Positions 8,014 through 16,770 of a stretch of DNA of 64,000 bases are shown here, one piece after another; positions within the stretch are counted from its first letter, which is position 1, and each line of letters starts with the position of its first letter. The DNA comes from Planktothrix rubescens CCAP 1459/22 (lineage in GTDB: Bacteria; Cyanobacteriota; Cyanobacteriia; Cyanobacteriales; Microcoleaceae). The stretch lies in assembly GCA_904830895.1 (NCBI GenBank), contig LR882958.1, forward strand, positions 1,792,001 to 1,856,000, given 5' to 3'. A program made the position numbers and the translations under genes. A model generated the notes under the pieces. It made no database searches, was not told the DNA's origin, and saw only the letters and a program-made list of their open reading frames with translations.

Positions 8014-10140
8014 GTGAAAATTACGTTACTTCCTTTATATTCTCAGCAAAATACCGATGTAGATGGCTGCCCATTGGGATGTCGGGGTGAGTGCAAAGTC
8101 AAACAGCAGGCCCCGAACTTTGTCAAAAATCCAGAGATTTCCTGCCCTTTGTCCGTACACCAGGTCAAAACCTGTGCCGAAGTGCTGCATGGCCCGGCTG
8201 AGATTATTTTTAACACCTCAGCCACCGGAGATGGTAAATCCCTGGCGGCTTACTTAGGGGGATTACTTAATCCCAAATTTCGGACAATTGCCCTATATCC
8301 GACCATTGAATTAGTCACAGATCAGGAAAAACAAGTTAGAAATTATTGCCAAGATTTTAATTTAGATGGGAGTCGGCGCGTCGATAGTTTGTATGGCGTG
8401 GAATTAGCCCGACGGGTAGAAATTGCCGAAAAAAGTAACAAATTTAAGGAATTATCAAAAGTCATTCAACGCAAACCCGTTATTCTAACAAACCCCGATA
8501 TTTTCCACTTAATTACCCACTTTCGTTATTATAATCCAGGCTTTAATCACACCTGGTTGACCTCTTTAGTGATAAATCCTGATCTCTATGTTGCAGATGA
8601 ATTTCATGTTTTTGGAGTGCATCAAGAAGCCGCTATTCTGAATAGTTTGCTATTGATTCGTTATAGCCGACCGCGTAAGCGTCCGATGAAGTTTTTATTC
8701 ACTTCTGCAACCCCTAAACCCAGTTTTATTAACACCCTAGAAAAAGCGGGATTTCAAGTGACTAAAATAGCAGGAAATTATGTTTCACAACCCACACCCG
8801 GATATCGGCAAATTTTGCAGTCAGTCGAACTCAAATTTGTGCAGTTAGATCGAGATTCAGATAGTTTAACTTGGTTGAAAGAACAAGCGGAACTGATCCG
8901 AAAGTTGCTAGAAACAGAAGGTCGAGGACGGGGGTTAATTATTCTCAATTCCGTCGCCCAAGTTAGTCGCGCTGTTCGAGAATTACAAGCAATTTTTCCC
9001 GAAGATCAAATCAAAGTTCGAGAAATTAGTGGTCGAATTGATCGACAGGAAAGAACGATCACCCAAACGGAGTTAAAAAATGCGGAACAATCGGTTTTAG
9101 TAGTAGGAACATCGGCGGTAGATGTGGGAGTAGATTTTAAAATTCATTTGCTTATTTTTGAGGCAAGTGATTCTGCAACTTGTATTCAAAGGTTAGGTCG
9201 TTTGGGTCGTCACCCTAATTTTTCCAGTTACAACGCTTATATATTACTTCCCGGTCGCGCTCCTTGGATTGAAGCCAGATTAGCTGAAAAATTAACATCA
9301 GGACAAGAAATTGATCGCACAAATTTTAGAGAAATTCTTGAAGATGCTTTTAATCCCCCGACGGAATTTGAGCAATATCGGAGTTATTGGGGAGCCTTAC
9401 AAGCTCAAGGAATGCTGTTAAAAATGACCGGGGAAAATTCCGCCTTAATGGAGCAAATTTATCAGAATATGAGTCAGGATTTAAGACAAGTTTATGGGGA
9501 AAAATTAGATAAAAAACGGGGTCATTGGTTTGCATTAAATAACAATCCAACGGGTGAGGCGGTACAGGAGGAATTATTACGATTTCGAGGCGGGTCAGAC
9601 CTACAATCGGCGGTTTGGGAGGGTTCACGGTTTTATACCTATGATTTATTACGACTTTTACCCTATGCAGAAGTAGAAATTATTGATGCTCAGACTTTTA
9701 TAGAAGCTGCTGAAAAATTCAACCATCCAGCGACGGAATTTCCCGATCAATATATCCAAGTTTACTTAAAAATAAAACAATGGACAGATCGACGATTTGA
9801 GGTGCAGTTAGAATGCGATCGCACCACCGAAGAACTCAAACAATGTACGTTAATTCTACTCGATAAACTTACAATTGTTGGACACCCCCAAGCCGAAGTT
9901 GAAAAATGTCTTCGTAAACGCAAATTACTAGCATTTATTGTTTCGGTAAACCGGAATCAAGCCTATAGTCATTGGGAAGTGAGTCGCAAATTGCATCTTA
10001 ATCCCACCTTTGGATTATATCGTTTAACCGATGCCGATGGTGTTGCCTACGCCTGTGCTTTTAATCAAGATGCCCTGCTTTTAGAAGCGATGAAATGGCG
10101 ACTTAAACCTTGCGAAACCGCCCAACCTTATATTTTTTAA
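8014..10140 (+). CDS. cas3: Type I-D CRISPR-associated helicase Cas3
   Basis: A 708-residue superfamily 2 helicase. Motif I is TGDGKS (residues 71-76), motif II DEFH (195-198), motif III FTSATPK (229-235) and motif VI QRLGRLGRH (392-400). No N-terminal HD domain is present, as expected for type I-D, where the HD nuclease is in Cas10d. It would unwind target DNA after the I-D complex binds. The start is a GTG at 8014 behind AGGGGA; an in-frame ORF extends upstream to 7867, but this overlaps the divergent gene and promoter, and the family begins with KITLLPLYS. It is first gene of the cas operon, 4 bases before cas10d. Confidence 0.93.
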   Translation: MKITLLPLYSQQNTDVDGCPLGCRGECKVKQQAPNFVKNPEISCPLSVHQVKTCAEVLHGPAEIIFNTSATGDGKSLAAYLGGLLNPKFRTIALYPTIELVTDQEKQVRNYCQDFNLDGSRRVDSLYGVELARRVEIAEKSNKFKELSKVIQRKPVILTNPDIFHLITHFRYYNPGFNHTWLTSLVINPDLYVADEFHVFGVHQEAAILNSLLLIRYSRPRKRPMKFLFTSATPKPSFINTLEKAGFQVTKIAGNYVSQPTPGYRQILQSVELKFVQLDRDSDSLTWLKEQAELIRKLLETEGRGRGLIILNSVAQVSRAVRELQAIFPEDQIKVREISGRIDRQERTITQTELKNAEQSVLVVGTSAVDVGVDFKIHLLIFEASDSATCIQRLGRLGRHPNFSSYNAYILLPGRAPWIEARLAEKLTSGQEIDRTNFREILEDAFNPPTEFEQYRSYWGALQAQGMLLKMTGENSALMEQIYQNMSQDLRQVYGEKLDKKRGHWFALNNNPTGEAVQEELLRFRGGSDLQSAVWEGSRFYTYDLLRLLPYAEVEIIDAQTFIEAAEKFNHPATEFPDQYIQVYLKIKQWTDRRFEVQLECDRTTEELKQCTLILLDKLTIVGHPQAEVEKCLRKRKLLAFIVSVNRNQAYSHWEVSRKLHLNPTFGLYRLTDADGVAYACAFNQDALLLEAMKWRLKPCETAQPYIF

Positions 10141-10144
10141 AATC

Positions 10145-13102
10145 ATGGAAAAATTCACCCTTCTGCAAACCTTACTAATTGAAACCTTACCCGAAGATAC
10201 TGATCCGATTTTGCGTTCCTATATTGAGATTATTCTCCCTGCAATGGAACGACAATTTTCAGTAATTACCGCTTTAGGAGGTTCCTATAAAAGCCATTTA
10301 AACAAATTAGAAAAACAAGGCGATCGCCATGCCGAAGAAAAAGCCCAACGGTGGTCAAATAGAGCCGATCAAGGTTTACAGGTTCATGTTCTGAATGCTT
10401 TGTTAACTGCTTGGAATTTGAGTCAATATTTACCCGATGATTTACAACTTTCCGAAGAAGAAAAACGGCTATTATGTTTAGGAATAACCTTGCATGATTA
10501 TAATAAAGTTATTCAAGGTCAAACTGAAGCATCTACATCTCCAAAAGCCCATGAAATTCGGCAAATTTTGCAAGTCTGTGAAACCTGGGGAGAAAAACTT
10601 AATTTTGATGGGTTTTGGCATCAGTGGCGTGAGTATTTACTTGATATTGCCTATTTAGCTCAAAATACTCAATTTAAAGTGGGAAGTAATACGTTCATTT
10701 CTAATTGGGAAATTGATGATTTTCAGGTACAAATTGAGGATGATCGGCGCTTAGATTTACCCCTGCGTCACTTGTTAGCTTTTGGTGATATTGCAGTGCA
10801 TTTTAATGATCCGACGGATGTGGCAATTCAAACGGGAGGCGATCGCCTACAAGATCATTTAGACTGGTTAGAAATCGAGAAAAAATTAGTCTACCATCGC
10901 CTGCGGGACTGTCGGGGTTTGCTAACTAATCGTATTCATAATGCCGTGGTTAGTTTTGTAGAAAAAATTGGCTGGGAACCCCTATTATATTTTGCCCATG
11001 GTACAGTTTATTTGGCTCCAAAAAACCCTGAAATTCCCGATTTTACAACCATTGAAACTGCTATTTGGCAGAATATTATTCAAGGGGATCAAGATAAAAA
11101 TATTCGAGGTCTAGCTGAATATTTTAGTCGGGGTGATATCGGGTTTGTCCGAGATGGGAAAGGCTTAAAAGTTGCCCCCCAAACCCTGGAATTATTCAGT
11201 CCCGCAGACCTAATTCGACAACTTCCCCATGTTGTAGAAGTTAAAGTTGCTAATGCTAAAAATCCGGCAACTCCCAAGCGAATTGAAAAGTTAGACATTC
11301 CCCAAGTTGAAAAAGAAAGACTATTAAAAGCGGCGGATTTGCGGGCGGATCGGATGGCGGAATTTGTGATTTTAACTCAAAATCAATTTTTTGAAACCTC
11401 TGGGGAATACGCCCCCCAAGTTCTAACCCTGCTAAATTTAGAAACCCAAATTTCCCCAGAAGAAACAGCAATTCAATCCGGGGGGGTTAATTATGGTTGG
11501 TATCGAGTTGCAGCCCATTATATGGCTGATCATTTAACCCTAGATTCAGAACAAGTCACCGAATTTTTAACTGTTTTTGCCGATCGCCTAGCAACTTGGG
11601 CAGAAGAAAAAGGGTTACTCAAACAACAAAGTAGCCCAACTCGTGAAGTCTTTGGCGATTATTTAGAGCAGTATTTAGAGATTTGGGGGTTAACAGCATT
11701 ACCCCATAAATTCCCTAATGAACTAACGGCTTATACCGAGGCAAAAGTTACAAATCAACCGATTTGTTCATTAAGTTCTGGGGAATTTTCCGCCGAAGAT
11801 CAACTGGATTCAGTAGTGTTGTTTAAACCCCAACAATATAGTAATAAAAATGCGTTAGGAGGAGGTAGAATTAAACGAGGAATCTCAAAAATATGGGCTT
11901 TAGAAATGTTATTACGGCAGGCTTATTGGTCTGCCCCGGCGGGAAAACTAGAAGATAAACAACCTGTTTTTCTGTATATTTTCCCTGCCTATGTTTACTC
12001 ACCCCAAACCGCTAAAGCGGTGAAAGTATTAACGAATACTTTAATTAAAAGAATGAATCTTTGGGAGGTTCGTAAACATTGGATTGATGCTAATTTGCAA
12101 ATTGACGGCTTACAAACCTTAGCTTGGCAAGATCAAGATGAAGTGGAAGCAGGAAGGTTTGGAAAGCATCAATATTCGGTTCAAGACCTGCCATTTATGG
12201 CGATTAATTACACAACACCCATGGGAAAAACCGTAACGGATGCTTGGATAGAACCTGCTTTTTTAGCCCTAGCTTTGCCCAGGCTTTTAGGTGTAAAAGT
12301 CGTAGCTACCACCAGTCCCGATCCTCTTTATACCAGTGATCAAGAGTTTCTGGAAACCGTTAAATTAGACGGAATTGCTGGGTTTTGGAATCTGCTCAGT
12401 TTAGATTCATCTATTCGTTTAGATGGCTTGGAAACGGCCTTAAAACGCTTGTTAATTGCCTATAGCATTCATTTAGATAATCGGAGTGCTAAACCCGATG
12501 CCCGTTGGCAAGCGTTTAATGGCACAGTGAGGGATTTAGCCACGAATGTGTTGAATATTTTTGCGATCGCTAATGAGGGATTTCGGCGTGATAAACGAGA
12601 ACCTTATGGCAATGAAATTGATCGCTATTGGCAGTTTGCTCAAATTTGGTCAAAAGGAGATGATGTTATGGAGAAAACCATGGAGTTTACCAAAGATTTA
12701 GTCGAAAAATATCGCAAGTTCTATCAAGTCGATATCAAAGATTCTAGCCATTCAATTTTGTTACCTATGACTAAAGCTTTGGAGGTGATTTTATCGAGTC
12801 CCAATGATCTTGATCCCCAGGATTTAATCTTTCAAGGTGCTGGACAATTGCGCGATGCTTTGGATCGTCAAGAAGTCTATAAACGTCCCTTGATTAAAGA
12901 TAAATCTGTGGATTATGCCCAGCGTCAACAACAGGAACTTGAAGCCATTCATGGGTTTATGAAGACCTTTGTGGAGGAGGTTTTTTTGAAGCAATATAAA
13001 GGCGATCGCGCCCTACTTCAAGAAAACCGGAACCGCATCAAAGCGGGGGCGGAATTTGCCTACCGTTGGTTGGCATTGCAAGACAAACAACAACAATCTT
13101 AA
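10145..13102 (+). CDS. cas10d: Type I-D large subunit Cas10d (Csc3)
   Basis: A 985-residue protein following cas3 by 4 bases. The N-terminal region carries an HD motif in LGITLHDYNKVIQG (His117-Asp118) with a candidate metal-binding His81 in VHVLNALL, matching the HD nuclease of Cas10d. No GGDD cyclase motif is visible, as expected for the type I-D large subunit. Cas10d is the signature of subtype I-D: it recognises PAM as part of the effector and supplies DNA cleavage together with Cas3. Length and position between cas3 and csc2 are those of the subtype. No frameshift or stop is seen. Confidence 0.93.
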   Translation: MEKFTLLQTLLIETLPEDTDPILRSYIEIILPAMERQFSVITALGGSYKSHLNKLEKQGDRHAEEKAQRWSNRADQGLQVHVLNALLTAWNLSQYLPDDLQLSEEEKRLLCLGITLHDYNKVIQGQTEASTSPKAHEIRQILQVCETWGEKLNFDGFWHQWREYLLDIAYLAQNTQFKVGSNTFISNWEIDDFQVQIEDDRRLDLPLRHLLAFGDIAVHFNDPTDVAIQTGGDRLQDHLDWLEIEKKLVYHRLRDCRGLLTNRIHNAVVSFVEKIGWEPLLYFAHGTVYLAPKNPEIPDFTTIETAIWQNIIQGDQDKNIRGLAEYFSRGDIGFVRDGKGLKVAPQTLELFSPADLIRQLPHVVEVKVANAKNPATPKRIEKLDIPQVEKERLLKAADLRADRMAEFVILTQNQFFETSGEYAPQVLTLLNLETQISPEETAIQSGGVNYGWYRVAAHYMADHLTLDSEQVTEFLTVFADRLATWAEEKGLLKQQSSPTREVFGDYLEQYLEIWGLTALPHKFPNELTAYTEAKVTNQPICSLSSGEFSAEDQLDSVVLFKPQQYSNKNALGGGRIKRGISKIWALEMLLRQAYWSAPAGKLEDKQPVFLYIFPAYVYSPQTAKAVKVLTNTLIKRMNLWEVRKHWIDANLQIDGLQTLAWQDQDEVEAGRFGKHQYSVQDLPFMAINYTTPMGKTVTDAWIEPAFLALALPRLLGVKVVATTSPDPLYTSDQEFLETVKLDGIAGFWNLLSLDSSIRLDGLETALKRLLIAYSIHLDNRSAKPDARWQAFNGTVRDLATNVLNIFAIANEGFRRDKREPYGNEIDRYWQFAQIWSKGDDVMEKTMEFTKDLVEKYRKFYQVDIKDSSHSILLPMTKALEVILSSPNDLDPQDLIFQGAGQLRDALDRQEVYKRPLIKDKSVDYAQRQQQELEAIHGFMKTFVEEVFLKQYKGDRALLQENRNRIKAGAEFAYRWLALQDKQQQS

Positions 13103-13136
13103 ACCCAAAATTAACACTTTAAAGGAGATAATCACA

Positions 13137-14141
13137 ATGGCAATTCTCGAAACACTTAAACCAGAATTTCAAGCCGCTTTTCCCCGTTTAGCTTCGGGTA
13201 AATATGTCCATTTTTTAATGGTGCGTCATAGTCAATCTTTCCCCGTTTTTCAGACCGATGGTGTGCTGAATACCGCACGCACTCAAGCGGGATTAACTAC
13301 AGTTGATTTTCTCAGTCGTTTGGTGATGTTTAAGCGCAAACAAATTACCCCGGAACGATTAGCAGGACGGGAATTATTAAGGTCTTTAACCTTAACCAGT
13401 GCCACCGAAGGTGCAGAAAATGGTTGTGAATATAATGGGGAAAAATCCTGTAAAAAATGCCCCGATTGTATTCTTTATGGGTTTGCTATTGGTGATAGTG
13501 GATCGGAACGTTCTAAAGTATATTCTGATTCGGCTTTTTCTCTGACTCCTTACGAAAATTCCCACCGTAGTTTTACCTTTAATGCTCCCTTTGAAGGAGG
13601 AACAATGAGCGAAAAAGGAGTAATGCGAAGTGCAATTAATGAATTAGATCATGTTCTGCCGGAGGTAGCATTTCCGACGGTAGAAACCCTGCGCGATTCA
13701 ACCTTTGAAGGGTTTATTTATGTGTTAGGAAACTTGTTAAGAACCCGACGTTACGGCGCACAGGAATCACGCACAGGAACCATGACCAATCATTTGATAG
13801 GAATTGCTTTTTGTGATGGTGAAATTTTCAGTAATCTGCATTTTACCCAGGCAATTTATGATCAATTAAAGCCGGATATTAATGCCCCAATTAGTGATAT
13901 TTTGACTAAAGCAACGGAAGTGGCTGATAATTTAATCAAAAAGGAACCTGTGCGAAAAACTCAAGTAATTTTGCGTCCTCAATTGGATGAATTATTAACA
14001 GAAGTGAGTGCAATTTATCAAGATGAAACGCGCTTGCGGGAAACTTTAACTACTCTGTATCAACAGACGAAAAGTTATGCCGAAACCTATGGTGCTTTAA
14101 CTAAGGAAAAAGGCAAAGCGAAAGGAAAATCCAGTTCTTAA
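13137..14141 (+). CDS. csc2: Type I-D backbone protein Csc2 (Cas7d)
   Basis: A 334-residue Cas7-family protein that polymerises along the crRNA spacer to form the complex backbone. The ATG at 13137 lies after AAAGGAG; an in-frame upstream start at 13056 overlaps cas10d and lacks family similarity. A four-Cys cluster (Cys97, 105, 108, 111; GCEYN, SCKKCPDCILYG) fits the zinc-binding site of Csc2. The Gly-rich segment RTRRYGAQESRTGT is also typical. The C-terminus is Lys-rich. The gene is followed by about 300 bases of hairpin repeats before csc1, unlike the tight spacing upstream. Confidence 0.93.
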   Translation: MAILETLKPEFQAAFPRLASGKYVHFLMVRHSQSFPVFQTDGVLNTARTQAGLTTVDFLSRLVMFKRKQITPERLAGRELLRSLTLTSATEGAENGCEYNGEKSCKKCPDCILYGFAIGDSGSERSKVYSDSAFSLTPYENSHRSFTFNAPFEGGTMSEKGVMRSAINELDHVLPEVAFPTVETLRDSTFEGFIYVLGNLLRTRRYGAQESRTGTMTNHLIGIAFCDGEIFSNLHFTQAIYDQLKPDINAPISDILTKATEVADNLIKKEPVRKTQVILRPQLDELLTEVSAIYQDETRLRETLTTLYQQTKSYAETYGALTKEKGKAKGKSSS

Positions 14142-14142
14142 T

Positions 14143-14289
14143 CAGTTGTTGTGCTTTAGCACTCAGTTGTTGTGCTTTAGCACCCAGTTGTTGTGCTTTA
14201 GCACCCAGTTGTTGTGCTTTAGCACTCAGTTGTTGTGCTTTAGCACCCAGTTGTTGTGCTTTAGCACCCAGTTGTTGTGCTTTAGCACT
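14143..14289. repeat. Seven tandem 21-bp hairpin repeats inside the cas operon
   Basis: Seven copies of CAGTTGTTGTGCTTTAGCAC plus one base (period 21) start two bases after the csc2 stop codon. Copies differ only at one position (C or T). Each contains a small palindrome (GTGCTTTAGCAC). The reverse strand can be read as a repetitive ORF (QQLGAKA units), which I regard as a by-product of the repeat. Confidence 0.85.
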
Positions 14290-14343
14290 CAATCTTGGTA
14301 TTAAATTAAGCTGGAAATTCCCTGTTTTCTTTTAAACCTTTGG

Positions 14344-14422
14344 GTGCGCTAAAGCGCAACAACTTTTATGAGTGCGCTGAAGCGCAACAACTTTTATGAG
14401 TGCGCTAAAGCGCAACAACTTT
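14344..14422. repeat. Three tandem 28-bp repeats, inverted relative to the 14143 array
   Basis: Units GTGCGCTAAAGCGCAACAAC followed by TTTTATGA, period 28, three copies with one substitution, ending 20 bases before the csc1 start. The core is the reverse complement of the upstream GTTGTTGTGCTTTAGCAC family, so the two arrays could fold on each other in the mRNA. Related copies are at 36671 and 41347. Confidence 0.8.
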
Positions 14423-14441
14423 AATTTTTGAGGAAAATTTA

Positions 14442-15221
14442 ATGGTTCTTTATCACTGTCATTTGACTTTACATGATAATGTTTTTTTTGCGAGTCGGGA
14501 AATGGGTATTCTTTATGAAACCGAAAAATATTTGCATAATTGGGCATTAAGTTATGCGTTATTTGAAGCGGTTTATATTCCTAAACCCTATCGACTACAT
14601 GGGAAAAATGCTCAAAAACCCGCTTATTTAGATAGCGATCGCGAACAAAATTTACTCCATCTCAATCAAGCCCAAATTTATGTTTTTCCCGCCCAACCTT
14701 TGTACTGTTCCTATCAAATTAATACCTTTAAAGCCGCTCAAGTAAATTACTATGGAATTCCCAAACAATTTGGGGCTACAGGAGCAAGCCGCAACTATCC
14801 CATTAACTACGGTCGAGCCAAAGAATTAGCTGTAGGTAGCCGATATCAGACTTATATTATTGCACCGCCAGAGGTGAAATTTCCGGCTTGGATACGGTTA
14901 GGAAAATGGGCGGCAAAAATTAAAGTTGATGTGACACCAATTCCTGATTCTGGGATTAAAAAAAAATCGGGAGAATATGTCTGTCAACATCCCTTAAATC
15001 CCGTAGATTTACCACAATCTTGTCGCTTACTTTTATATAATCGGATTGTTATGCCTCCGGTTAGTTTATTGAGTCAGGCACAATTAATAGGCGAATATTT
15101 AGAAATTTCAAAACCGAATCAAGGGCAAGAAATGCCAGAATGGTCACAATTAACCGAGTTATCTTTTCCGATCAATTTACCTTTAGGAGTGGCTTATGGA
15201 GCTAATACCATTGCAGTCTGA
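14442..15221 (+). CDS. csc1: Type I-D Cas5-like protein Csc1 (Cas5d)
   Basis: A 259-residue RAMP-type protein that caps the 5' handle of the crRNA in the I-D complex. The order csc2-csc1-cas6 and the family-typical N-terminus (VLYHCHLTLHDNVFFASREMG) together with IRLGKWAAKIKV and LPLGVAYGAN support the call. GAGGAAAA lies just before the ATG at 14442. The 3' end overlaps cas6 by 26 bases, suggesting translational coupling, while the 5' side is separated from csc2 by hairpin repeats. Intact. Confidence 0.9.
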   Translation: MVLYHCHLTLHDNVFFASREMGILYETEKYLHNWALSYALFEAVYIPKPYRLHGKNAQKPAYLDSDREQNLLHLNQAQIYVFPAQPLYCSYQINTFKAAQVNYYGIPKQFGATGASRNYPINYGRAKELAVGSRYQTYIIAPPEVKFPAWIRLGKWAAKIKVDVTPIPDSGIKKKSGEYVCQHPLNPVDLPQSCRLLLYNRIVMPPVSLLSQAQLIGEYLEISKPNQGQEMPEWSQLTELSFPINLPLGVAYGANTIAV

Positions 15222-15999
15222 TAAATCTTTTAATTTATATGCGATCATTGTCCAAATAGCCGCTATTAATCGGGGTTATTTACCTCCCACTTTAGGACGT
15301 GCGATCCATGCTCAGGTTTTGTACTGGTTACAAATGGGCGATCCAAATGCTTCTGAATATGTCCATAATAGTCAGGATTCTCCCATCAGTTTATCGGGTT
15401 TAATTGGTCATCGTCGTGGCGATGGAATTCGCTCAGGAGATGAGTTTTATTTTCGGATTGGTTTGTTAAATGGGAGTCTGCTGGAACCCCTATTAAACGG
15501 CATTGAACAATGGGGAAGTAAACCCCTAACTTTAGGTAAATTTCCCTTTATTATTAAAGGCATTCATTCCTTACCTGGTACTCATCCTTGGGTGGGTTCG
15601 GGGGATTATCAAATGTTAGCAAAACTGCCAAAAAATTCCGATGATATTACCTTAGAGTTTCTTTCCCCCACCAGTTTTAAGCAACAAAAATATGTGCAAC
15701 TTTTTCCCTCACCAGAATTAGTGTTTTCTAGTCTGATGAAAAGATGGAATGCTTTTGCACCGGAGGAACAAAAAATGGAGGCGATCGCTTGGCAAGGTTT
15801 TGTTTCTGCTTATAGTTTAGAAACCCATGCTTTAAAGATGGAAAATAACGTAGAAATTGGGGCAAAAGGATGGATTAAATATCGATTTCCCGACCCTCAA
15901 GAAGCAAAAATTGCGAATATCTTAGCCCATTTTGCCTTTTTCTCCGCCATCGGTCGTAAAACCGCCATGGGAATGGGACAAACAAGAATCACTTCGTAG
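15196..15999 (+). CDS. cas6: CRISPR RNA endonuclease Cas6
   Basis: A 267-residue double-RAMP endoribonuclease that cuts pre-crRNA inside each repeat. The C-terminal Gly-rich loop is present in IGRKTAMGMGQTRI (about residues 252-265). His38 in GRAIHAQVLYWLQ is in the usual region of the catalytic histidine. Cutting the 37-bp repeat below its hairpin would leave an 8-base ACTGAAAC handle. The ATG at 15196 sits within the end of csc1 with GGAG upstream. The stop codon (15997-15999) lies inside a dispersed GTAGAGACG repeat, hinting that the insertion replaced the original 3' end. Confidence 0.9.
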   Translation: MELIPLQSDKSFNLYAIIVQIAAINRGYLPPTLGRAIHAQVLYWLQMGDPNASEYVHNSQDSPISLSGLIGHRRGDGIRSGDEFYFRIGLLNGSLLEPLLNGIEQWGSKPLTLGKFPFIIKGIHSLPGTHPWVGSGDYQMLAKLPKNSDDITLEFLSPTSFKQQKYVQLFPSPELVFSSLMKRWNAFAPEEQKMEAIAWQGFVSAYSLETHALKMENNVEIGAKGWIKYRFPDPQEAKIANILAHFAFFSAIGRKTAMGMGQTRITS

Positions 16000-16166
16000 A
16001 GACGTGCCATGGCGCGTCTTGGTTTATGTTGAGCGCGTCTTGGTTTATGTTGAGACTCCCTTAAAATTCTTTTTGCTATCCAAAAAAAACCAGAATTAGG
16101 AATAATGAATCAAGGAAAATTATCCCAGACAACCAATAACTGAGACGCGCCGTGGCACGTCTCTAC
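15996..16166. repeat. Inverted-repeat element between cas6 and cas4
   Basis: GTAGAGACGTGCCATGGCGC at 15996 and its near complement GCGCCGTGGCACGTCTCTAC ending at 16166 bracket about 170 bases. Inside is a 21-bp direct duplication (GCGCGTCTTGGTTTATGTTG units at about 16012-16053). The arms belong to the GTAGAGACG family seen at 25266 and 40232. The element overlaps the cas6 stop codon and ends 4 bases before the cas4 start. No gene is inside. Confidence 0.75.
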
Positions 16167-16170
16167 ACTG

Positions 16171-16764
16171 ATGACTGATATGACCGATTCTTATTTGCCT
16201 TTAGCTTATCTCAACGCTTGGGAATATTGCCCCCGTCGATTTTATTTAGAGTATCAATTGGGGGAAATGAAGGATAACGAACATATTATTATGGGGCGTT
16301 ATCTCCATGAAAATATTAATGAAGAAGGAACTACTTTTGAAGGTGATACTATTATTCACCGTCAGCAGTGGGTCTGGAGTGAACAGTTGAAAGTGAGTGG
16401 AATTATTGATGCTGTGGAAGAACGGGACAATCAACTGATTCCTTTGGAATATAAAAAGGGAAAAATGGCGCAACATCTTAATGATCATTTTCAACTTTGT
16501 GCGGCGGCTTTATGTTTAGAAGAACGCACGGGTAAAGTAATTCCCTATGGTGAAATTTTTTATCATGGAAATCGCCGTCGTCAACGGGTTGAATTTACCC
16601 CAAAATTACGACAAATGACCCAAGAAGCGATCGCCTTAGCTCACAAAACCGCCATGGGCAAAATCCCTTTACCGATTAACAATTCTAAAAAATGTCAAGC
16701 CTGTAGTTTAACAGGAATTTGTCTACCTTTTGAAGTAAAAGAACTGATTCGTCAAGGAGTTTAA
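16171..16764 (+). CDS. cas4: CRISPR-associated exonuclease Cas4
   Basis: A 197-residue RecB-family nuclease. Four cysteines for an iron-sulfur cluster are visible: Cys20 (WEYCPRRFYLEY) and Cys175, 178, 184 (CQACSLTGIC). The nuclease core has His46 (GRYLHENI), Asp79 (SGIIDAVE) and Glu92-x-Lys94 (PLEYKKGK). Cas4 trims and selects PAM-containing prespacers for Cas1-Cas2. It starts the adaptation block, 6 bases before cas1. No clear ribosome site precedes 16171; the alternative start at 16180 (MTDSYLPL) is equally possible. Confidence 0.92.
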   Translation: MTDMTDSYLPLAYLNAWEYCPRRFYLEYQLGEMKDNEHIIMGRYLHENINEEGTTFEGDTIIHRQQWVWSEQLKVSGIIDAVEERDNQLIPLEYKKGKMAQHLNDHFQLCAAALCLEERTGKVIPYGEIFYHGNRRRQRVEFTPKLRQMTQEAIALAHKTAMGKIPLPINNSKKCQACSLTGICLPFEVKELIRQGV

Positions 16765-16770
16765 CTTAAA

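Noticed and set aside
14101-14292. Reverse-strand ORF of repeated QQLGAKA-type heptads
   Set aside because: It is wholly encoded by the 21-bp non-coding hairpin repeat and overlaps the csc2 end; 21 is a multiple of 3, so any such repeat stays open.
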